A stretch of DNA of 64,000 nucleotides. Source: Mycobacterium pseudokansasii (GTDB lineage: Bacteria > Actinomycetota > Actinomycetes > Mycobacteriales > Mycobacteriaceae). This document shows, in pieces, positions 54,801-64,000 of this stretch. The stretch lies in the NCBI RefSeq assembly GCF_900566075.1, contig NZ_UPHU01000001.1:3410001-3474000 (forward strand), written 5' to 3'. The notes under the pieces are model-generated. The model ran no database searches and was not told where the DNA came from. It worked only from the letters and a program-made list of their open reading frames with translations. Position 1 is the first letter of the stretch. The number at the start of each line of letters is the position of its first letter. The translations under genes and the position numbers were made by a program.

Positions 54801-57800
54801 ACGGTCCGGCCGGCGCGATCCGTACCCGCACCGCCGCTGCCCCGGTGGCGTGCAACGAAACCCCTTGCCAGGAGAACGGCAGAACCAGCTCGGCCTCTGG
54901 ATTCGCTATCACCGCGGTGTGCAACGCCGCGTCCAGTAGCGCGGGGTGCACCCCGAACCCGGCCACGCCGCCGGCCGCCTCCGGCAACCTCACCTCGGCG
55001 AACAGCTCGTCACCGCGGGCCCACATCGCGGTCAACCCGCGAAACGCCGGACCATACCCGTAGCCGTATTCCGCCAGCCGCTGATAGCCGTCGGACACAT
55101 CCACGGCGGCGGCACCTGCGGGCGGCCACACCGACAGGTCGGCCGCGGGCTCGACGGTCCCAGTACGCAACGTCCCCTCGGCGTGGCACACCCACACCGA
55201 ACCGGCGTCGACGTCGGCGCGCGAATAGACGGAGACGCTGCGCTCGGAAGACTCCGCTGCGGCGCCGACCACCACCTGCACAGCGACCGATCCTGAAGCC
55301 GGAAGCAGCAACGGCGTCCGCAGGGTGAGCTCGTCGACCACGGGGCAACCGACTTCGTCGCCGGCGCGGATCGCCAATTCGACGACACCGGTGCCGGGGA
55401 ACACCACGGCGCCCGACACGGCATGATCGGCCAACCAGGCCTGGGAGCTGACGGACAACCGGCCCGTCAAAACCACACCACCAGATGCCGGCAGTTCCAC
55501 CACGGCGCCCAGCAATGCGTGTTGACCCGCTGTCAATCCCAAACCGGATGCGTCGGCCCCCATGCCCTCGCCCGAGAGCCAAAACCGGCGCTTCTCAAAG
55601 GCATACGTCGGCAGCTCGACGAAACCGGCCCCGTCAAGTACGCCACGCCAATCCACATGCACACCCGCGACGAAGGCGGAGGCGGCCGACAACAGGAACC
55701 TGTCGAGCCCGCCGTCCTCGCGGCCGAGGGTGGGGACGACGACGGGTTCGGAGTCAGCCATGCAGTGGTTGGCGGTGTCCTCGATACCGGCGATCAGCGC
55801 AGGGTGCGGGCTGGACTCGATGAATGTCCGGTACCCGTGTTCGCATGCGCTGCGCACCGCCTGGTCGAACTGCACGGTCTGGCGGATATTGCGGTACCAG
55901 TAGTCGGCGTCCAAACCTGCTGTGTCCACCCGGCTTCCGGTCACCGACGAGAAGAAGACGGTCCGCGAGGAACGCGGCTCGAGACCCGCAAGGGCGTCGG
56001 TGAGCTGGTCCCGGATGGCTTCGACATCCGCCGAGTGCGAGGCATAGTCCACCTCGATCCGACGGGTGCGCAGCTCACGGTCCGCGCAAACCTCGATCAG
56101 CTCCTCCAGCGCAGCCACCTCACCCGACACCACGACAGCCGAGCGGCCGTTGACCGCTGCGATGCTGATTCGAGTTCCGAAGGGCGCCAACAACTCCTGC
56201 GCCTGTTCGACGCCGCACGCCAGTAACACCATGCCGCCCGGACCGGCGAGCCCGGTCAGCAACGTGCTGCGCAGTGTGACCACCTTGGCGGCGTCGCGCA
56301 GCGACAACGCGCCGGCAACATACGCGGCGGCGATTTCGCCCTGGGAATGACCGATCACGGCGTCCGGACGCACGCCGATCGACTTCCACAACTCAGCAAG
56401 TGACACCATCACCGCAAACAGCACCGGCTGCACCACGTCCACCCGGTCGAGGCCGGGGGCGCCCGGAGCACCGCGCAGCACGTCGGTCAGCGACCAGTCG
56501 ACGAATTCGGCGAACGCCTCGTCGCACTCCGCAATCTGCTGTGCGAATACCGGTGCAGTGTCAAGCAATTCGATGCCCATGCCGACCCACTGGGAGCCTT
56601 GGCCGGGGAAGACGAACACCGTCTTGCCCGCCGGCACCGCGGTGCCCCGAACCACCGACACCGCCTCCCCGCCGGCCAGCTCGTCCAGCCCGGCCAGCAA
56701 CCGGTCCCGATCCCCGCCGACCACCACCGCGCGATGCTCAAACGTCGAGCGCCCCGCCAACGTCCACCCCACATCGGCCACATCCAGCCCGTCATGGGCC
56801 CGCAGATACCCGGCCAACCGCGCCGCCTGCGCACCCAACGCCGCATCCGACTTCGCCGACACCACCCACGGCACCACCACCGGCCGCGGCCCGACCTCCC
56901 GGGACTGCTGAGCCGGCACCGCCTCGATAATCACATGCGCATTGGTGCCACTGATCCCGAACGACGACACCCCCGCCCGCCTGACATGCCCATCAGCCGA
57001 CCACGACCGCGCCTCGGTCAACAACGACACCGCCCCCGCCGACCAATCCACATGCGGAGACGGCTCATCGACATGCAACGTCGCCGGCAACACCTCATGG
57101 CGCATCGCCAACACCATCTTGATCACCCCGGCAACCCCCGCCGCGGCCTGCGTGTGACCCATATTCGACTTGATCGACCCCAACCACAGCGGCTCACCAC
57201 GCCCCTGCCCATAGGTCGCCAACAACGCCTGCGCCTCAATCGGATCCCCCAACGTGGTCCCGGTCCCATGACCCTCGACCACATCCACATCCGCCGCAGA
57301 CAACCCCGCATTAGCCAACGCCGCCCGCACCACCCGCTGCTGCGACGGACCATTGGGCGCGGTCAACCCATTCGACGCCCCATCCTGATTCACCGCACAA
57401 CCACGCACCACCGCCAGCACCGGATGCCCCAACCGCCGCGCATCCGAGAGCCGCTCCACCACCAAGATGGCGCCGCCCTCGGACCAGCCGACGCCGTCGG
57501 CCGCGCCCGCGTAGGCCTTGCAGCGCCCGTCCGGCGCCAGCCCCCGGTGCCGGCTGAATTCCACGAAGACCGTCGGGGTGGCGTTGACGGTGGCGCCGCC
57601 GGCCAGCGCCAGGTCACACTCACCCGAACGCAGCGACTGCACCGCCATATGCAACGCCACCAACGACGACGAACACGCCGTATCCACCGACACCGCCGGG
57701 CCCTCCAACCCCAGCACATACGACACCCGGCCGGAGGCGACGCTGGAGGTCATGCCGGTCAACCGGTAGCCCTCGATCTCCTCGGCGAACATGCCGTAGC

Positions 57801-58281
57801 CCTGGACGATGAGCCCGGCGAAGACGCCGGTGGCACTGCCGCGCAACCGGGTCGGATCGATCCCGGCTCGCTCCAGCGCCTCCCACGACAGCTCCAGCAG
57901 CATCCGGTGCTGCGGGTCCATCGCCAGCGCTTCGCTGGGGGCAATGCCGAAAAACGCCGGATCGAAATCGGCGACGCCGTCGACGAAGCCGCCGGTGCTC
58001 GCATACGACTTATGGGGTGTGTCGGGATCCGGGTCGAACAGGCCGGCCAGGTCCCAGCCGCGGTCCGTGGGGAACTCGGACATCACGTCGCGGCCGTCGG
58101 CGACCATCTGCCACAGGGCCTCCGGGGTGTCGACCCCGCCGGGGAAGCGGCACGACATCCCGACGATCGCGATCGGCTCGCTCGACCGCTCCAGCAACGC
58201 GCGGTTGGTCCGCTTCAGGCGTTCAACCTGGACCAACGCTTTCCGCAGTGCTTCGGTTGCATGCTGGAGTTGATCAACCAT
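45835..58281 (-). CDS. pks12: Pks12, two-module type I polyketide synthase (mycoketide synthase)
   Basis: 4148 residues, matching M. tuberculosis Pks12. After a coiled-coil N-terminal docking segment come two full reducing modules, each KS-AT-DH-ER-KR-ACP. Active sites: KS Cys203 and Cys2222 (DTACSSS); AT Ser646 and Ser2664 (GHSQG, GHSVG); DH His near 953 and 2963 (LADHAV); [19 protein letters not shown] near 1495; [11 protein letters not shown] near 1683 and 3714; [18 protein letters not shown] near 1994 and 4026. AT1 carries YASH (methylmalonyl type), AT2 HAFH (malonyl type), giving the alternating methyl branches of mycoketide for mannosyl-phosphomycoketide, the CD1c antigen. A C-terminal linker may join molecules head to tail. 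Confidence 0.95.
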   Translation of the reverse strand: MVDQLQHATEALRKALVQVERLKRTNRALLERSSEPIAIVGMSCRFPGGVDTPEALWQMVADGRDVMSEFPTDRGWDLAGLFDPDPDTPHKSYASTGGFVDGVADFDPAFFGIAPSEALAMDPQHRMLLELSWEALERAGIDPTRLRGSATGVFAGLIVQGYGMFAEEIEGYRLTGMTSSVASGRVSYVLGLEGPAVSVDTACSSSLVALHMAVQSLRSGECDLALAGGATVNATPTVFVEFSRHRGLAPDGRCKAYAGAADGVGWSEGGAILVVERLSDARRLGHPVLAVVRGCAVNQDGASNGLTAPNGPSQQRVVRAALANAGLSAADVDVVEGHGTGTTLGDPIEAQALLATYGQGRGEPLWLGSIKSNMGHTQAAAGVAGVIKMVLAMRHEVLPATLHVDEPSPHVDWSAGAVSLLTEARSWSADGHVRRAGVSSFGISGTNAHVIIEAVPAQQSREVGPRPVVVPWVVSAKSDAALGAQAARLAGYLRAHDGLDVADVGWTLAGRSTFEHRAVVVGGDRDRLLAGLDELAGGEAVSVVRGTAVPAGKTVFVFPGQGSQWVGMGIELLDTAPVFAQQIAECDEAFAEFVDWSLTDVLRGAPGAPGLDRVDVVQPVLFAVMVSLAELWKSIGVRPDAVIGHSQGEIAAAYVAGALSLRDAAKVVTLRSTLLTGLAGPGGMVLLACGVEQAQELLAPFGTRISIAAVNGRSAVVVSGEVAALEELIEVCADRELRTRRIEVDYASHSADVEAIRDQLTDALAGLEPRSSRTVFFSSVTGSRVDTAGLDADYWYRNIRQTVQFDQAVRSACEHGYRTFIESSPHPALIAGIEDTANHCMADSEPVVVPTLGREDGGLDRFLLSAASAFVAGVHVDWRGVLDGAGFVELPTYAFEKRRFWLSGEGMGADASGLGLTAGQHALLGAVVELPASGGVVLTGRLSVSSQAWLADHAVSGAVVFPGTGVVELAIRAGDEVGCPVVDELTLRTPLLLPASGSVAVQVVVGAAAESSERSVSVYSRADVDAGSVWVCHAEGTLRTGTVEPAADLSVWPPAGAAAVDVSDGYQRLAEYGYGYGPAFRGLTAMWARGDELFAEVRLPEAAGGVAGFGVHPALLDAALHTAVIANPEAELVLPFSWQGVSLHATGAAAVRVRIAPAGPSAVSVELADDLGLPVLSVAAMVARPVSEQQLRAVLSGAGADRLFEVVWSPATAASADAPACYDVFECVVAVDDPVAATHESAGRALAAVQSWLADHDSGVLVVATRGAVALPGEDVTDLAGAAVWGLVRSAQTENPGRLVLVDSDVPLGDSAVTTALAVGEPQVLLRNGQAYTPRVHASRDVDGILVPPSGGPWRLGLSSAGTFENLRLEPVPNAGAPLGPGQVRVALRAIAANFRDIMITLGMFTHDALIGGEGAGVVVEVGPGATEFAVGDSVYGFFPDGSGTLVAGDVRLLLPMPADWSYAEAAAISAVFTTAYYAFVHLADVQPGQRVLVHAATGGVGMAAVQLARHLGLEVYATASKGKWDTLRAMGFDDDHISDSRSLEFEDKFRAVTGGRGMDVVLDSLAGEFVDASLRLLGPGGVFLEMGKTDIRDPGVIAQEYPGVRYRAFDLFEPGRPRMHQYLLELAALFDAGVLRPLPVTTFDIRRAPAALRYLSQARHTGKVVMTMPDAWAAGTVVITGGTGMAGSVLARHIVTRHGVRHLVLLSRRGADAPGAAELVTELAAAGAQVEVVARDAADRAALAEVIADIPAQHPLSAVIHAAGVLDDAVITSLTPARLDAVLRAKVDAAWNLHELTRDLDVAAFVMFSSMAGLVGSSGQANYAAANTFLDGLAAHRRAHGLPAMSLGWGLWEQTSDMTGGLGAADRARLGREGVLALSSDEAMELFDTALIVDQPLLALARIDLSALRAHAVAVPPMLSDLVNAPTRRQVDDALAAAKSKSALAHRLHGLPEAEQHAVVLDLVRSHIATVLGNIAPEAVDADKAFQELGFDSLTAVEMRNRLKSATGLTLSPTLIFDYPTPNGLAGYIRSELAGVPQEIKHVSAVRAAGDDPIAIVGMACRYPGGIESPDDLWDMLVQGRDVLSEFPDDRGWDVAGLFNPDPDTPGACYTRTGGFVERVGDFDPAFFGVGPSEALAMDPQQRMFLELSWEALERAGIEPGSLRGSATGVFAGVMTQGYGMFAAEPVEGFRLTGQLSSVASGRVAYVLGLEGPAVSVDTACSSSLVALHMAVQSLRSGECDLALAGGVTINATPDIFVEFSRWRGLSPDGRCKAFAGAADGTGFSEGGGMLVVERLSDARRLGHPVLAVVRGCAVNQDGASNGLTAPNGPSQQRVVRAALANAGLSAADVDVVEGHGTGTTLGDPIEAQALLATYGQGRGEPLWLGSIKSNMGHTQAAAGVAGVIKMVLAMRHEVLPATLHVDEPSPHVDWSAGAVSLLTEARSWSADGHVRRAGVSSFGISGTNAHVIIEAVPAQQSREVGPRPVVVPWVVSAKSDAALGAQAARLAGYLRAHDGLDVADVGWTLAGRSTFEHRAVVVGGDRDRLLAGLDELAGGEAVSVVRGTAVPAGKTVFVFPGQGSQLLGMGMGLHAGYPVFAEAFNTVVAELDRHLLRPLREVIWGHDENLLNTTEFAQPALFAVEVALYRLLESWEMRPDFVMGHSVGEISAAHVAGVLSLENAAVLVAARGRFMQALPPGGAMVAVQATEAEVAPLLGADVSVAAVNGPASVVISGAEDAVLAVADRLRADGRRVHRLAVSHAFHSPLMDPMIDEFGAVASGLAIGQPAIPVISNVTGAPAADDFGSPAYWKRHIREAVRFADSVRFAQSAGATRFFEVGPGSGLTASIEESLPGTGILTISALRKDRPEPATLVNAVAQAFVAGVSVDWRTVVGQANFVELPTYAFQRRRFWLSGDGVAADATDLGLEASEHALLGAVVELPTSGGVVLTGRLSLRAQGWLADHAVGGVVIFPGAGFVELAIRAGDEVGCGVVEELTLAAPLVLPAGTSVAVEVIVGGADESGARAVSVYSRAEAGAGWVLHAEGMLTNGSFAPTTDLATWPPVGAVPVEVADGYERLAERGYGYGPAFRGLTAMWRRGDEVFAEVALPADAGVSVAGFGVHPVMLDAALHAVILASDGADDFGVAEGSVLVPFSWQGVSLHAGGASAVRARIAPVGPSRVSIELADGLGLPVLSVASMLARPVTDQQLRAAVSGSGPDRLFQVDWSAQPSAALQPVPVVAWGTTADSDSSTVVFESVPVAGDAVAGVYTATNSVLDVLQSWLARDGAGVLVVTTRGAVALPGEDVTDLAGAAIWGLVRSAQTEHPGRIVLVDTDAALDESALAAVLAAGEPQVLWRGGQVYIARVHGSRTVGALLVPPGDGPWRLGMSAAGTFENLRLEPIPDADAPLQSGHVRVRLSAIAANFRDVMIALGLYPDPEAVMGVEASGVVLETGSDDGGFTVGDRVMGLFPEGTGTIATTDRRLLVKVPAGWSHTAAATTSVVFATAYYALRDLASVQPGQRILVHAATGGVGMAAVQLARHWGLEVFATASKGKWDTLRAMGFDDDHISDSRSLDFEDKFRSATGGRGVDVVLDSLAGDFVDASLRLVAPGGAFLEMGKTDIREPEVIAQRYPGVRYRAFDLFEAGPDRIAQILAELAALFDDEVLRPLPVTTFDVRRAPAALRYLSQARHVGKVVMTMPDAWAAGTVLITGGTGMAGSALARHVVTRHGVRQLVLVSRRGPDAPGAEELVAELGAAGAQVHVVACDAADRAALAKVIADIPVQHPLSAVIHTAGALDDAVVTSLTPERMEPVLRAKVDAAWNLHELTCDLDVSAFVMFSSMAGLVGSSGQANYAAANSFLDGLAVHRRAHGLPAISLGWGLWNQASVMTGGLASVDFKRFARDGIVAMSSEEALGLLDTAMIVDEPFMLPAHIDFAALRVKFDSGTLPPMFVDLINAPTRRQVDDSLAAAKSKSALLQRLDGLPEDEQHAVLLDLVRSNIATVLGNSSPEAIDPDRAFQELGFDSLTAVEMRNRLKSATGLALSPTLIFDYPNSAALAGYMHRELLGSAPQQAPVTAPGEAELQRVVASIPIKRLRQAGVLDLLLALAQETEVNGQAATSAATTEKDIADMDLDDLVNVAFMDDDE
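50534..51408 (-). repeat. 875-bp exact repeat, module 2 copy
   Basis: Encodes the KS C-terminal part and KS-AT linker of pks12 module 2. By eye it is base-identical to 56591-57465, 6057 bases away (exactly 2019 codons). Shorter identical patches continue beyond it (about 51543-51663). Confidence 0.88.
56591..57465 (-). repeat. 875-bp exact repeat, module 1 copy
   Basis: Partner of 50534-51408. Identity stops sharply at both ends (protein side: after FVFPGQGSQ and before RLSDARRLG). Recent gene conversion is the simplest reason; surrounding domains differ much more. Confidence 0.88.
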
Positions 58282-58632
58282 TACTAACCTCGCCTAACCC
58301 TCGCCTCACCCCTGGTCGTCGCCGACCGGGTGCGGCATTATCGCCGAATCACGGAAGTCGTTGCACGAATCGGCCTCGCCGTTTCGCCGACCAGCGTCGC
58401 TTTTTCGACCGGCGTCGTGCTGCGTTCCGACCGAAGAATGTCGCTGGTGAGTATCGCCAACTGCGGCAGGATTTCAAAACGTCCGATACTCCCAGGTATG
58501 CGCGGGCGGGCCGGGTGCCCTGGAAGCCTTGGAAGCCATTCTGGGCGAGCAACCGCGGCCGCTTGCATACCTGGGTACACCGAGCCCGCCGTCCATGGCG
58601 CGACTTTACCCGGTTCGCCGGTGCCCTAACGG
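58282..58632. other. 351-base pks12 promoter region
   Basis: No supportable gene. It must hold the pks12 promoter on the minus strand. No clear Shine-Dalgarno sequence is visible close to the pks12 ATG (CGAGGTTAGTA is the nearest purine-rich stretch). Confidence 0.5.
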
Positions 58633-59004
58633 CTAGACACCCACCCTGCGCCAGCCGTCGGCGGCCCTGGCCGCCCGGAGCAGCCCGTCGCACAGCTCAC
58701 GCAATTCGGCCGCGCCGGCACCCTCGTCGAGCGCGATGGCGACATCCTCCGCTGCGCACCGCACCTGGTAGATGCGATCCGACAGGTCGGCCGCTTCGTC
58801 GGCCGTCAACACCACCGCGTCGGCGGGCAGGGCCGCTGCGGCCCCGGCGTCACCCCGGGTCATCATGGCTCGCTGCTCATAGGCCCGCTGCCGGCACGAC
58901 TGCCGGCAGTATTGGCGGCGGCGGCCCATTCCGGCATCAGTCACGTCACGTCCACACCAGCGGCATGGCTGGGGACGGGCACGTTGACGTCGGGCCGGGC
59001 TCAC
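58633..59004 (-). CDS. small zinc-ribbon protein (Rv2049c-like)
   Basis: 123 residues. The basic N-terminal part holds CRWCGRDV and, about 18 residues on, YCRQSCRQRAYEQR, a four-Cys zinc ribbon followed by an Arg-rich helix that may touch nucleic acid. The rest is an acidic helical tail. The GTG at 59004 includes all four Cys. It lies upstream of pks12 and divergent from rbpA, as in M. tuberculosis, although the annotated Rv2049c is shorter. Function unknown. Confidence 0.7.
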   Translation of the reverse strand: MSPARRQRARPQPCRWCGRDVTDAGMGRRRQYCRQSCRQRAYEQRAMMTRGDAGAAAALPADAVVLTADEAADLSDRIYQVRCAAEDVAIALDEGAGAAELRELCDGLLRAARAADGWRRVGV

Positions 59005-59182
59005 GCCTGCCGACTTTAGTCCGCTCGGGTCCCTGATCCCGGTATCATCAATGTTCGCGAATGGTCGCGTCGCGCGCTGAGCACCAGCCCGGGAACTACG
59101 CAGCCGTCGGCGACGTTCGCTAAAGCGGAGAGAATCACCATCCGGAGCCAACCAGCTCAACGAGTCCAGAGGAGTAGCGTCG

Positions 59183-59518
59183 ATGGCTGATCGTGTCTTG
59201 AGAGGCAGTCGTCTGGGAGCCGTGAGCTACGAGACCGACCGCAATCACGACCTGGCGCCGCGGCAGATCGCGCGGTACCGCACCGAGAACGGCGAGGAGT
59301 TCGAGGTTCCGTTCGCCGACGACGCCGAGATCCCCGGCACCTGGCTGTGCCGCAACGGCATGGAAGGCACCCTGATCGAGGGCGACCTGCCCGAACCGAA
59401 AAAGGTCAAGCCCCCGCGCACGCACTGGGACATGCTGCTGGAGCGTCGCTCCGTCGAAGAGCTCGAAGAGCTGCTCAAGGAACGCCTCGAAATAATCCGG
59501 TCGCGTCGGCGCGGCTGA
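59183..59518 (+). CDS. rbpA: RNA polymerase-binding protein RbpA
   Basis: 111 residues, the length of Rv2050. It has the RbpA N-terminal tail (LRGSRLGAVSYETDRNHDLA), the beta-barrel core domain, basic linker KKVKPPRTHWDM and the sigma-interaction helix ERRSVEELEELLKERLEI. RbpA binds RNA polymerase and group 1/2 sigma factors (SigA, SigB) and stabilises open complexes; essential in mycobacteria. AGAGGAG lies 8 bases upstream of the ATG. Confidence 0.96.
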   Translation: MADRVLRGSRLGAVSYETDRNHDLAPRQIARYRTENGEEFEVPFADDAEIPGTWLCRNGMEGTLIEGDLPEPKKVKPPRTHWDMLLERRSVEELEELLKERLEIIRSRRRG

Positions 59519-59526
59519 TCCGGACG

Positions 59527-60333
59527 CTATCCGGCCGGTTGAGAGCGGTCGTGTGCACGGCCGGCTCGACCGCGGTCACGTCTGCCCTCAATACCCCATC
59601 GGGTGACTTTGAAAAGCGCCTCGCGAATGTTGGATCCGCTCATCTTTGACACGCCGATCTCGCGTTCGGTGAAGGTGATCGGAACTTCGACGACGACGAA
59701 CCCGCTGTTCACGGTGCGCCAGGTCATTTCTATCTGGAAGCAATAGCCCTTGGAGTCGACGCTGTCGAGATCGATCGTCTCGAGCACTTCGCGGCGGTAA
59801 GCGCGATAGCCGGCGGTGATGTCATGGACCCCGACCCCCAATGCGAGCCGCGAATAGGTGTTGGCCGTCTTGGACAGCGCCAGGCGCCGCCACGGCCAGT
59901 TACGCACCGTCCCCCCGGGCACGTAGCGTGAACCGATGGCCAGATCGGCCCCCGCGCCGACGGCGTCCAGCAGTCGGTGCAGCTGTTCGGGCGCGTGGCT
60001 GCCGTCGGCGTCCATTTCGACAAGCACCGCGTACTCCCGGCTGAGGCCCCAGGCGAACCCTTCCAGGTAGGCCGCCCCCAGACCATTCTTGACGGTGCGG
60101 TGCAAAACATGGGTACAGCCCGGGTCGGCCTGCGCCAGCTCGTCGGCGAGTTCACCGGTGCCGTCAGGGCTGTTGTCGTCGATGATCAGCACGTGTACGT
60201 CGGGGCAGGCTTCCTTGACCCGCCGATGTATCAGCGGCAGGTTCTCCCGCTCGTTGTACGTCGGAATGATCACCAGGACACGCTGGCCGAGACGATTGCC
60301 CGGCACCTCGGCCGCAGGTTGGCCGCTGGTCAT
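59527..60333 (-). CDS. ppm1: polyprenol-phosphate mannosyltransferase (Ppm1 catalytic unit)
   Basis: 268 residues, GT2 family. [13 protein letters not shown] opens the GT-A fold; [11 protein letters not shown] and the metal-site [13 protein letters not shown] follow. A soluble DPM1-type enzyme lacking membrane segments, it uses GDP-mannose to make mannosyl-phosphopolyprenol for LAM, PIM and protein mannosylation. In M. tuberculosis this domain is fused to Lnt as one Ppm1 protein; here it is a separate gene whose ATG overlaps the lnt stop (ATGA). Confidence 0.95.
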   Translation of the reverse strand: MTSGQPAAEVPGNRLGQRVLVIIPTYNERENLPLIHRRVKEACPDVHVLIIDDNSPDGTGELADELAQADPGCTHVLHRTVKNGLGAAYLEGFAWGLSREYAVLVEMDADGSHAPEQLHRLLDAVGAGADLAIGSRYVPGGTVRNWPWRRLALSKTANTYSRLALGVGVHDITAGYRAYRREVLETIDLDSVDSKGYCFQIEMTWRTVNSGFVVVEVPITFTEREIGVSKMSGSNIREALFKVTRWGIEGRRDRGRAGRAHDRSQPAG

Positions 60334-62321
60334 GTAGCTCCTTCAGGTCGCCCGAACTCGTGGTGGCCGCCCGCGTCGGGCGGAGTGTCTTGCGCGGTCT
60401 GCGGGCCGCCCCCGGATTCGTTCCGGAGCGCCGCTTCCGAGTCGTCGCCGTCGTCCGGGGGTCCGTCGGACTCGCCAGCGCCACGCGGGTGCCCGGACAA
60501 CCGACGCCTGGGACGTCTTAGCCGCGGGAACCACCCATTGTGCCGTATCGCGACCAGAATGATCGTGCCCGCCGCCCCGACCAGAATCCACTGCACTAGC
60601 GGAGCCCAGCGAGTTGCCGGCGTCAGCCTGGTCTTCAGCCGCACCTGGGTGTCCAGATAGGCGGGCTCGAAGAAGTCGGTACGGACCAGTTCTGCGCCGT
60701 CCGGGGCGATCACCGCGCTGATGCCGGTGGTACCGGCGACCACGACGTAGCGGTCGTGCTCGACGGCCCGGACCTTGCCGAATGCCAGCTGCTGCTCACT
60801 CATCGTCTGGTTGAAGGTGGCATTGTTGCTGGGCACCGTCAGCAGCTGCGCGCCATCGAGCACCGCCTTTCGCGGGGCCCGATCGAAGATCACCTCCCAG
60901 CAGGTGGACACCCCGACCGGCACACCGGCGATGCGCACCACCCCGGAACTGGTGCCGGGCACGAAATTACCGGCGCGGCTGGCGTATCCGGAAAGGTGGC
61001 GGAAAAGCCACGGCATGGGCAGGTACTCGCCGAATGGCTGCACGATTTCCTTGTCGTGGCGGTCGGCGGGTCCGGTGCCGGGGTTCCAGACGATCACCGT
61101 GTTGGTGAATGCCGGGTCCCCTTGCAGTCGGCCCGGCGCGTCGAGCACGGTACCGACCAGGATCGGCGCGCCGATCGCCGCCGCCGCCTGGGATATCTGC
61201 TGGGCAGCGTCGGGGTTGACGAACGGATCGATGTCCGACGAATCCTCGGGCCAGACGACGAATTGCGGTCGCGGGGCGCTGCCCGCACGGACATCCTCGG
61301 CCAGTCGCAGGGTCTCCTGCACGTGGTTGTCCAGGACCGCTCGCCGCTGCGCATTGAAATCCAGACCCAAACGCGGCACATTGCCCTGAACAACCGCGAC
61401 GGTGACTGCCGGTTCGCCGTCCGCTCCCGCGCCGGCGTGGCGCACCTGCGGCCACACGATGACAGCGGCGAACAACACCAGGCAGATGCACGCGCCGGGC
61501 AACACCACCGCCGGCGGCGCGGCCGTTTCGGCCGACCCGGTCTTGCCGCCGGTCCGCCACCACTTCTCGATTTCCAGCGCGATTGCGGTCAAACTGCAGC
61601 CCACCAGCACGATCCCTGCGGACAGCAGCGCGACACCTCCCAGCTGAACCAACGGCAGCAGCGGACCCTCGGCCTGACCGAAAGCCACCGATCCCCAGGG
61701 AAAGCCACCGAACGGCATGATCGACTTCAGCCACTCCTGCGCCGCCCACAGCACCGCAAACCAGATCGGCCAGCCGGGCAGCCCCCGTACTACGACGGCC
61801 AATAACCCGAAAAGACCCGGGAACAGCGCGGACAGCGTCGCCAACACCAGCCAGGGCATCGGTCCCACCAGCGAGCCGATCCATGGCAACAACGGCACGT
61901 AGAACGCCAGACCGAACAGGAAGCCGTAGCCCAGCCCGCCTACCGGCGTAGTTGCCCGGTGCGTCAGCACCCAGGTCAGCAGCGCCACCGCGACGATGGC
62001 CGCCCACCACCAGTTAATCGGCGGGAAGCTGGCATACAGCAACAAGCCGGCCCCGACACAGACCAGCAGGCGCGGCAGACGCGGCCGGACTGCGGCCCAC
62101 AGCCGCGGTAGCCGCGTCGCCGCCTCGGTGCCCATCACCGACATGCGCCGACGGGCGGCGGCACTGAGCCGAGTGGTCGCGGTCGAAGCGCCGGCGTCGT
62201 GCGAGGAGTCTGGCGCATCGGCGGGATTGGCGGGCATGTCGGCGTCAGGCACCTCAACCGCCGGATCGATCTCGCCGCGATCGAGGTTCGGCGCCTTGCG
62301 GCCGGGCCATCCCCTAGCCAT
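60330..62321 (-). CDS. lnt: apolipoprotein N-acyltransferase
   Basis: 663 residues. A polar N-terminal extension of about 85 residues precedes several membrane helices and an extracytoplasmic nitrilase-like domain. The Glu-Lys-Cys triad is visible: [21 protein letters not shown] and STCWEVIFD. It adds the third acyl chain to lipoproteins. A hydrophilic C-terminal tail ([17 protein letters not shown]) ends where the M. tuberculosis protein would continue into the mannosyltransferase. The ATG overlaps the amidohydrolase stop by 8 bases. Confidence 0.93.
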   Translation of the reverse strand: MARGWPGRKAPNLDRGEIDPAVEVPDADMPANPADAPDSSHDAGASTATTRLSAAARRRMSVMGTEAATRLPRLWAAVRPRLPRLLVCVGAGLLLYASFPPINWWWAAIVAVALLTWVLTHRATTPVGGLGYGFLFGLAFYVPLLPWIGSLVGPMPWLVLATLSALFPGLFGLLAVVVRGLPGWPIWFAVLWAAQEWLKSIMPFGGFPWGSVAFGQAEGPLLPLVQLGGVALLSAGIVLVGCSLTAIALEIEKWWRTGGKTGSAETAAPPAVVLPGACICLVLFAAVIVWPQVRHAGAGADGEPAVTVAVVQGNVPRLGLDFNAQRRAVLDNHVQETLRLAEDVRAGSAPRPQFVVWPEDSSDIDPFVNPDAAQQISQAAAAIGAPILVGTVLDAPGRLQGDPAFTNTVIVWNPGTGPADRHDKEIVQPFGEYLPMPWLFRHLSGYASRAGNFVPGTSSGVVRIAGVPVGVSTCWEVIFDRAPRKAVLDGAQLLTVPSNNATFNQTMSEQQLAFGKVRAVEHDRYVVVAGTTGISAVIAPDGAELVRTDFFEPAYLDTQVRLKTRLTPATRWAPLVQWILVGAAGTIILVAIRHNGWFPRLRRPRRRLSGHPRGAGESDGPPDDGDDSEAALRNESGGGPQTAQDTPPDAGGHHEFGRPEGAT

Positions 62322-63918
62322 AGATGACCGCACCCCGATGCACGGTTTGACGGCAGCGCGGCAAAACATCCCGCGGACCCAGCCGCGGCAGCGCCGGCAC
62401 CCGGGACCGCGGGTCGGTAGACCAACGCTGAACGGCGTCGCGCGGCGCATTGACGTCCAGGACGTCGACGTCCCACACGGCGTACGAGGCCGGCGCGCCC
62501 GGCACCAAGGTGCCGGACTGCCCGTCGCGGACACCGCCGGCCCGCCAACCTCCGCGGGTTGCCGCAGCGAACGCCGCCCGCGCCGACACGGCGCTGCCTG
62601 CCGTGCGGTGATTGACCGCCGCCCGCACACTCGCCCACGGGTCGAAGCCGGTTACAGGCGCGTCGGAACCAAGGGCGAGGGGCACGCCTTGGGATGCTAA
62701 CAGCGCAAGCGGGTTGAGCCGGCCACCTCGATCCGGGCCGAGGCGCTGGGCGTACATGCCGTCGACGCCGCCCCAGAGGGCGTCGAAATTGGGCTGCACG
62801 CTGGCAATGACCCCCCACGACCCCAACTTGGCGGCCTGCTCGGCGGTGACCATCTCCACATGCTCCAGACGGTGTCCGCAGCGAGCGACCGCGACCACGC
62901 CGAGCTCGTCCACGACCCGTTCGAGTGCGCCGACAACCGCCGACACCGCGGCATCACCGATGACGTGGAAACCGGCCGTCACCGCGGCCTCGGTGCATGC
63001 CCGCAGGTGCGCTTCGACGGCGTCGGGGTCGAGGTGGCAGGTTCCGGTGCAACCGGGCGCGTCCGCGTAAGGGTGGTGCAGCCAGGCCGTGCGCGAGCCG
63101 AGAGCGCCGTCGATGAACAGGTCACCGGCCAACCCGCGGGCGCCGGTCTGCTCCATCAGTGCCCGCGCCTGAGTCGGTGTGGTCACTGCCTCGCCCCAGT
63201 AGCCGGTCACTTCGACGCCGTGCTGCAGAGCGCGCAGCGCCAGCCAGTCGTCCAGCCCGCCGATCTCGGGACCGGCGCATTCGTGCACGGCAACGACTCC
63301 CGAGGCGGCCAGCGCCTGCAGCGCCGCGGTCCGGGCTTCGGCCAGCTGCGCGTCGGTCAGCAAGTCGCGGGCCGCGGCTCGGGCCAGGTGGTGCGCGTCG
63401 CCGGTCAACGGCTGCTGTGCGGCGAAACCCGCGGCGGCCGGCAGTTGGGGGACCAGCCGCCGCAACGCCGACGAGGCCAGCGCCGAATGCACGTCGACCC
63501 GGGCCAGGTAAGCGGGCCGGCCGTCGAGCACGGCGTCCAGGTCCGCGGTGCTGGGCGCGGCTTTTTCGGGCCAGGCCGACTCGTCCCAGCCGTGTCCCCA
63601 GATCAGCCGGCCGGGGTTTGCCGCGGCGTAGTCGCCAACCATACGCAGGCATTGCGCGCGTGAGGTCGCGGAGCGTAAGTCCAGTCCGCTGAGCGTCAGA
63701 CCGGTCGCGCTCAGGTGGATGTGGCTGTCGACGAATCCCGGCGCGACGAATGCGCCGTCGAGGTCCTGCACTTCGACATCCGGGAACTGGTCGTGCGCGA
63801 CATCGTCGCTGCCCAGCCATGCCACGGTGTCGCCGCGCACCACCATGGCGGTGGCGTCGGGGTGGGTCGGGCTATAGATCCGGCCGTTGACCAGGAGCTT
63901 GGAGGGAATCTGCGTCAC
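62314..63918 (-). CDS. amidohydrolase 3 family metal-dependent hydrolase
   Basis: 534 residues, YtcJ/LAF3-like TIM-barrel amidohydrolase. Metal-binding HxH lies in [15 protein letters not shown] (about residue 65); later His residues occur in [10 protein letters not shown] and [11 protein letters not shown], and the catalytic Asp in [15 protein letters not shown]. It hydrolyses amide or related bonds; substrate unknown. Starts at GTG (63918) and is translationally coupled to lnt, forming an amidohydrolase-lnt-ppm1 operon. Confidence 0.87.
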   Translation of the reverse strand: MTQIPSKLLVNGRIYSPTHPDATAMVVRGDTVAWLGSDDVAHDQFPDVEVQDLDGAFVAPGFVDSHIHLSATGLTLSGLDLRSATSRAQCLRMVGDYAAANPGRLIWGHGWDESAWPEKAAPSTADLDAVLDGRPAYLARVDVHSALASSALRRLVPQLPAAAGFAAQQPLTGDAHHLARAAARDLLTDAQLAEARTAALQALAASGVVAVHECAGPEIGGLDDWLALRALQHGVEVTGYWGEAVTTPTQARALMEQTGARGLAGDLFIDGALGSRTAWLHHPYADAPGCTGTCHLDPDAVEAHLRACTEAAVTAGFHVIGDAAVSAVVGALERVVDELGVVAVARCGHRLEHVEMVTAEQAAKLGSWGVIASVQPNFDALWGGVDGMYAQRLGPDRGGRLNPLALLASQGVPLALGSDAPVTGFDPWASVRAAVNHRTAGSAVSARAAFAAATRGGWRAGGVRDGQSGTLVPGAPASYAVWDVDVLDVNAPRDAVQRWSTDPRSRVPALPRLGPRDVLPRCRQTVHRGAVIYG

Positions 63919-64000
63919 ACCGCAAAATTACGTGGGAAGTCCAACACCTTGGTCTGACCTAGCTCTGACCTAGGTCCGGATCGGGCCTTGATCGGGAATG

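Noticed and set aside
56599..58287. 562-codon plus-strand open frame opposite pks12
   Set aside because: Antisense of the KS/linker region; its Arg/His/Pro-rich composition is the mirror of the pks12 codons.
59545..59582. GC-rich inverted segments between rbpA and ppm1 as a terminator
   Set aside because: The arms are short and mismatched and lie within the ppm1 coding end; not convincing as a hairpin.

Overview
The window is high-GC actinobacterial DNA from a slow-growing, non-tuberculosis Mycobacterium. The main evidence is a chromosomal backbone that matches the M. tuberculosis order Rv2033c to Rv2051c gene by gene: a DUF3097 protein, a decayed Rv2034-like ArsR gene, an Rv2037c patatin, the Rv2041c-Rv2038c sugar ABC importer, Rv2042c, pncA, lipT, lppI, Rv2047c, pks12, Rv2049c, rbpA, and ppm1 with lnt. 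Other support is an M. leprae-type 18-kDa heat-shock protein, a REP13E12 HNH protein and frequent GTGA/ATGA overlaps between genes. The separate ppm1 and lnt genes and several accessory blocks argue against M. tuberculosis itself. The names rest on my recall of protein families; no database was searched.

Left part (1-16.4 kb): stress and metabolic accessory genes. They are an HSL-type esterase (cut by the window edge), a flavoprotein overlapping an Rv2001-like acyl-ACP thioesterase, a membrane acyltransferase, three universal stress proteins, a small Cys-rich protein, a TetR regulator, a ThDP-dependent pyruvate-oxidase-like enzyme, a small charged stress protein with a strong hairpin terminator, a HAD phosphatase, UdgX, an HspR-like MerR regulator divergent from hsp18, a GTP cyclohydrolase I paralogue and a cold-shock protein. 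Several Usp genes have DosR-box-like palindromes upstream, which suggests a dormancy or hypoxia stress island.

16.4-20.9 kb: one tight minus-strand operon encoding an OsmC-like protein, cyanase (CynS), an acyl-CoA-dehydrogenase-like flavoprotein lacking the usual catalytic-Glu motif, an ECF sigma factor, a zinc anti-sigma factor, a flavin reductase and a formate/nitrite-type channel. This is the most interesting candidate system in the window.

21-34.4 kb: DUF3097, a broken ArsR gene, a secreted WWD-repeat protein, a truncated IS transposase, then patatin and the ABC importer. A diiron oxygenase/reductase pair with a divergent TetR gene sits where M. tuberculosis has none. Then come Rv2042c, pncA and a DoxX protein ending in eight 11-residue repeats.

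34.4-43.1 kb: a kinase-like fusion protein between gluconokinase and lipT, then lppI, a merR/thioredoxin-like/merB organomercurial module, a complete IS5-family element with TA duplication, and an HNH 13E12 protein.

43.1-64 kb: Rv2047c directly downstream of the 12.4-kb two-module pks12 (mycoketide synthase), then Rv2049c, rbpA, and a minus-strand amidohydrolase-lnt-ppm1 operon for lipoprotein acylation and mannosyl-phosphopolyprenol synthesis. No tRNA, rRNA or CRISPR array was seen.
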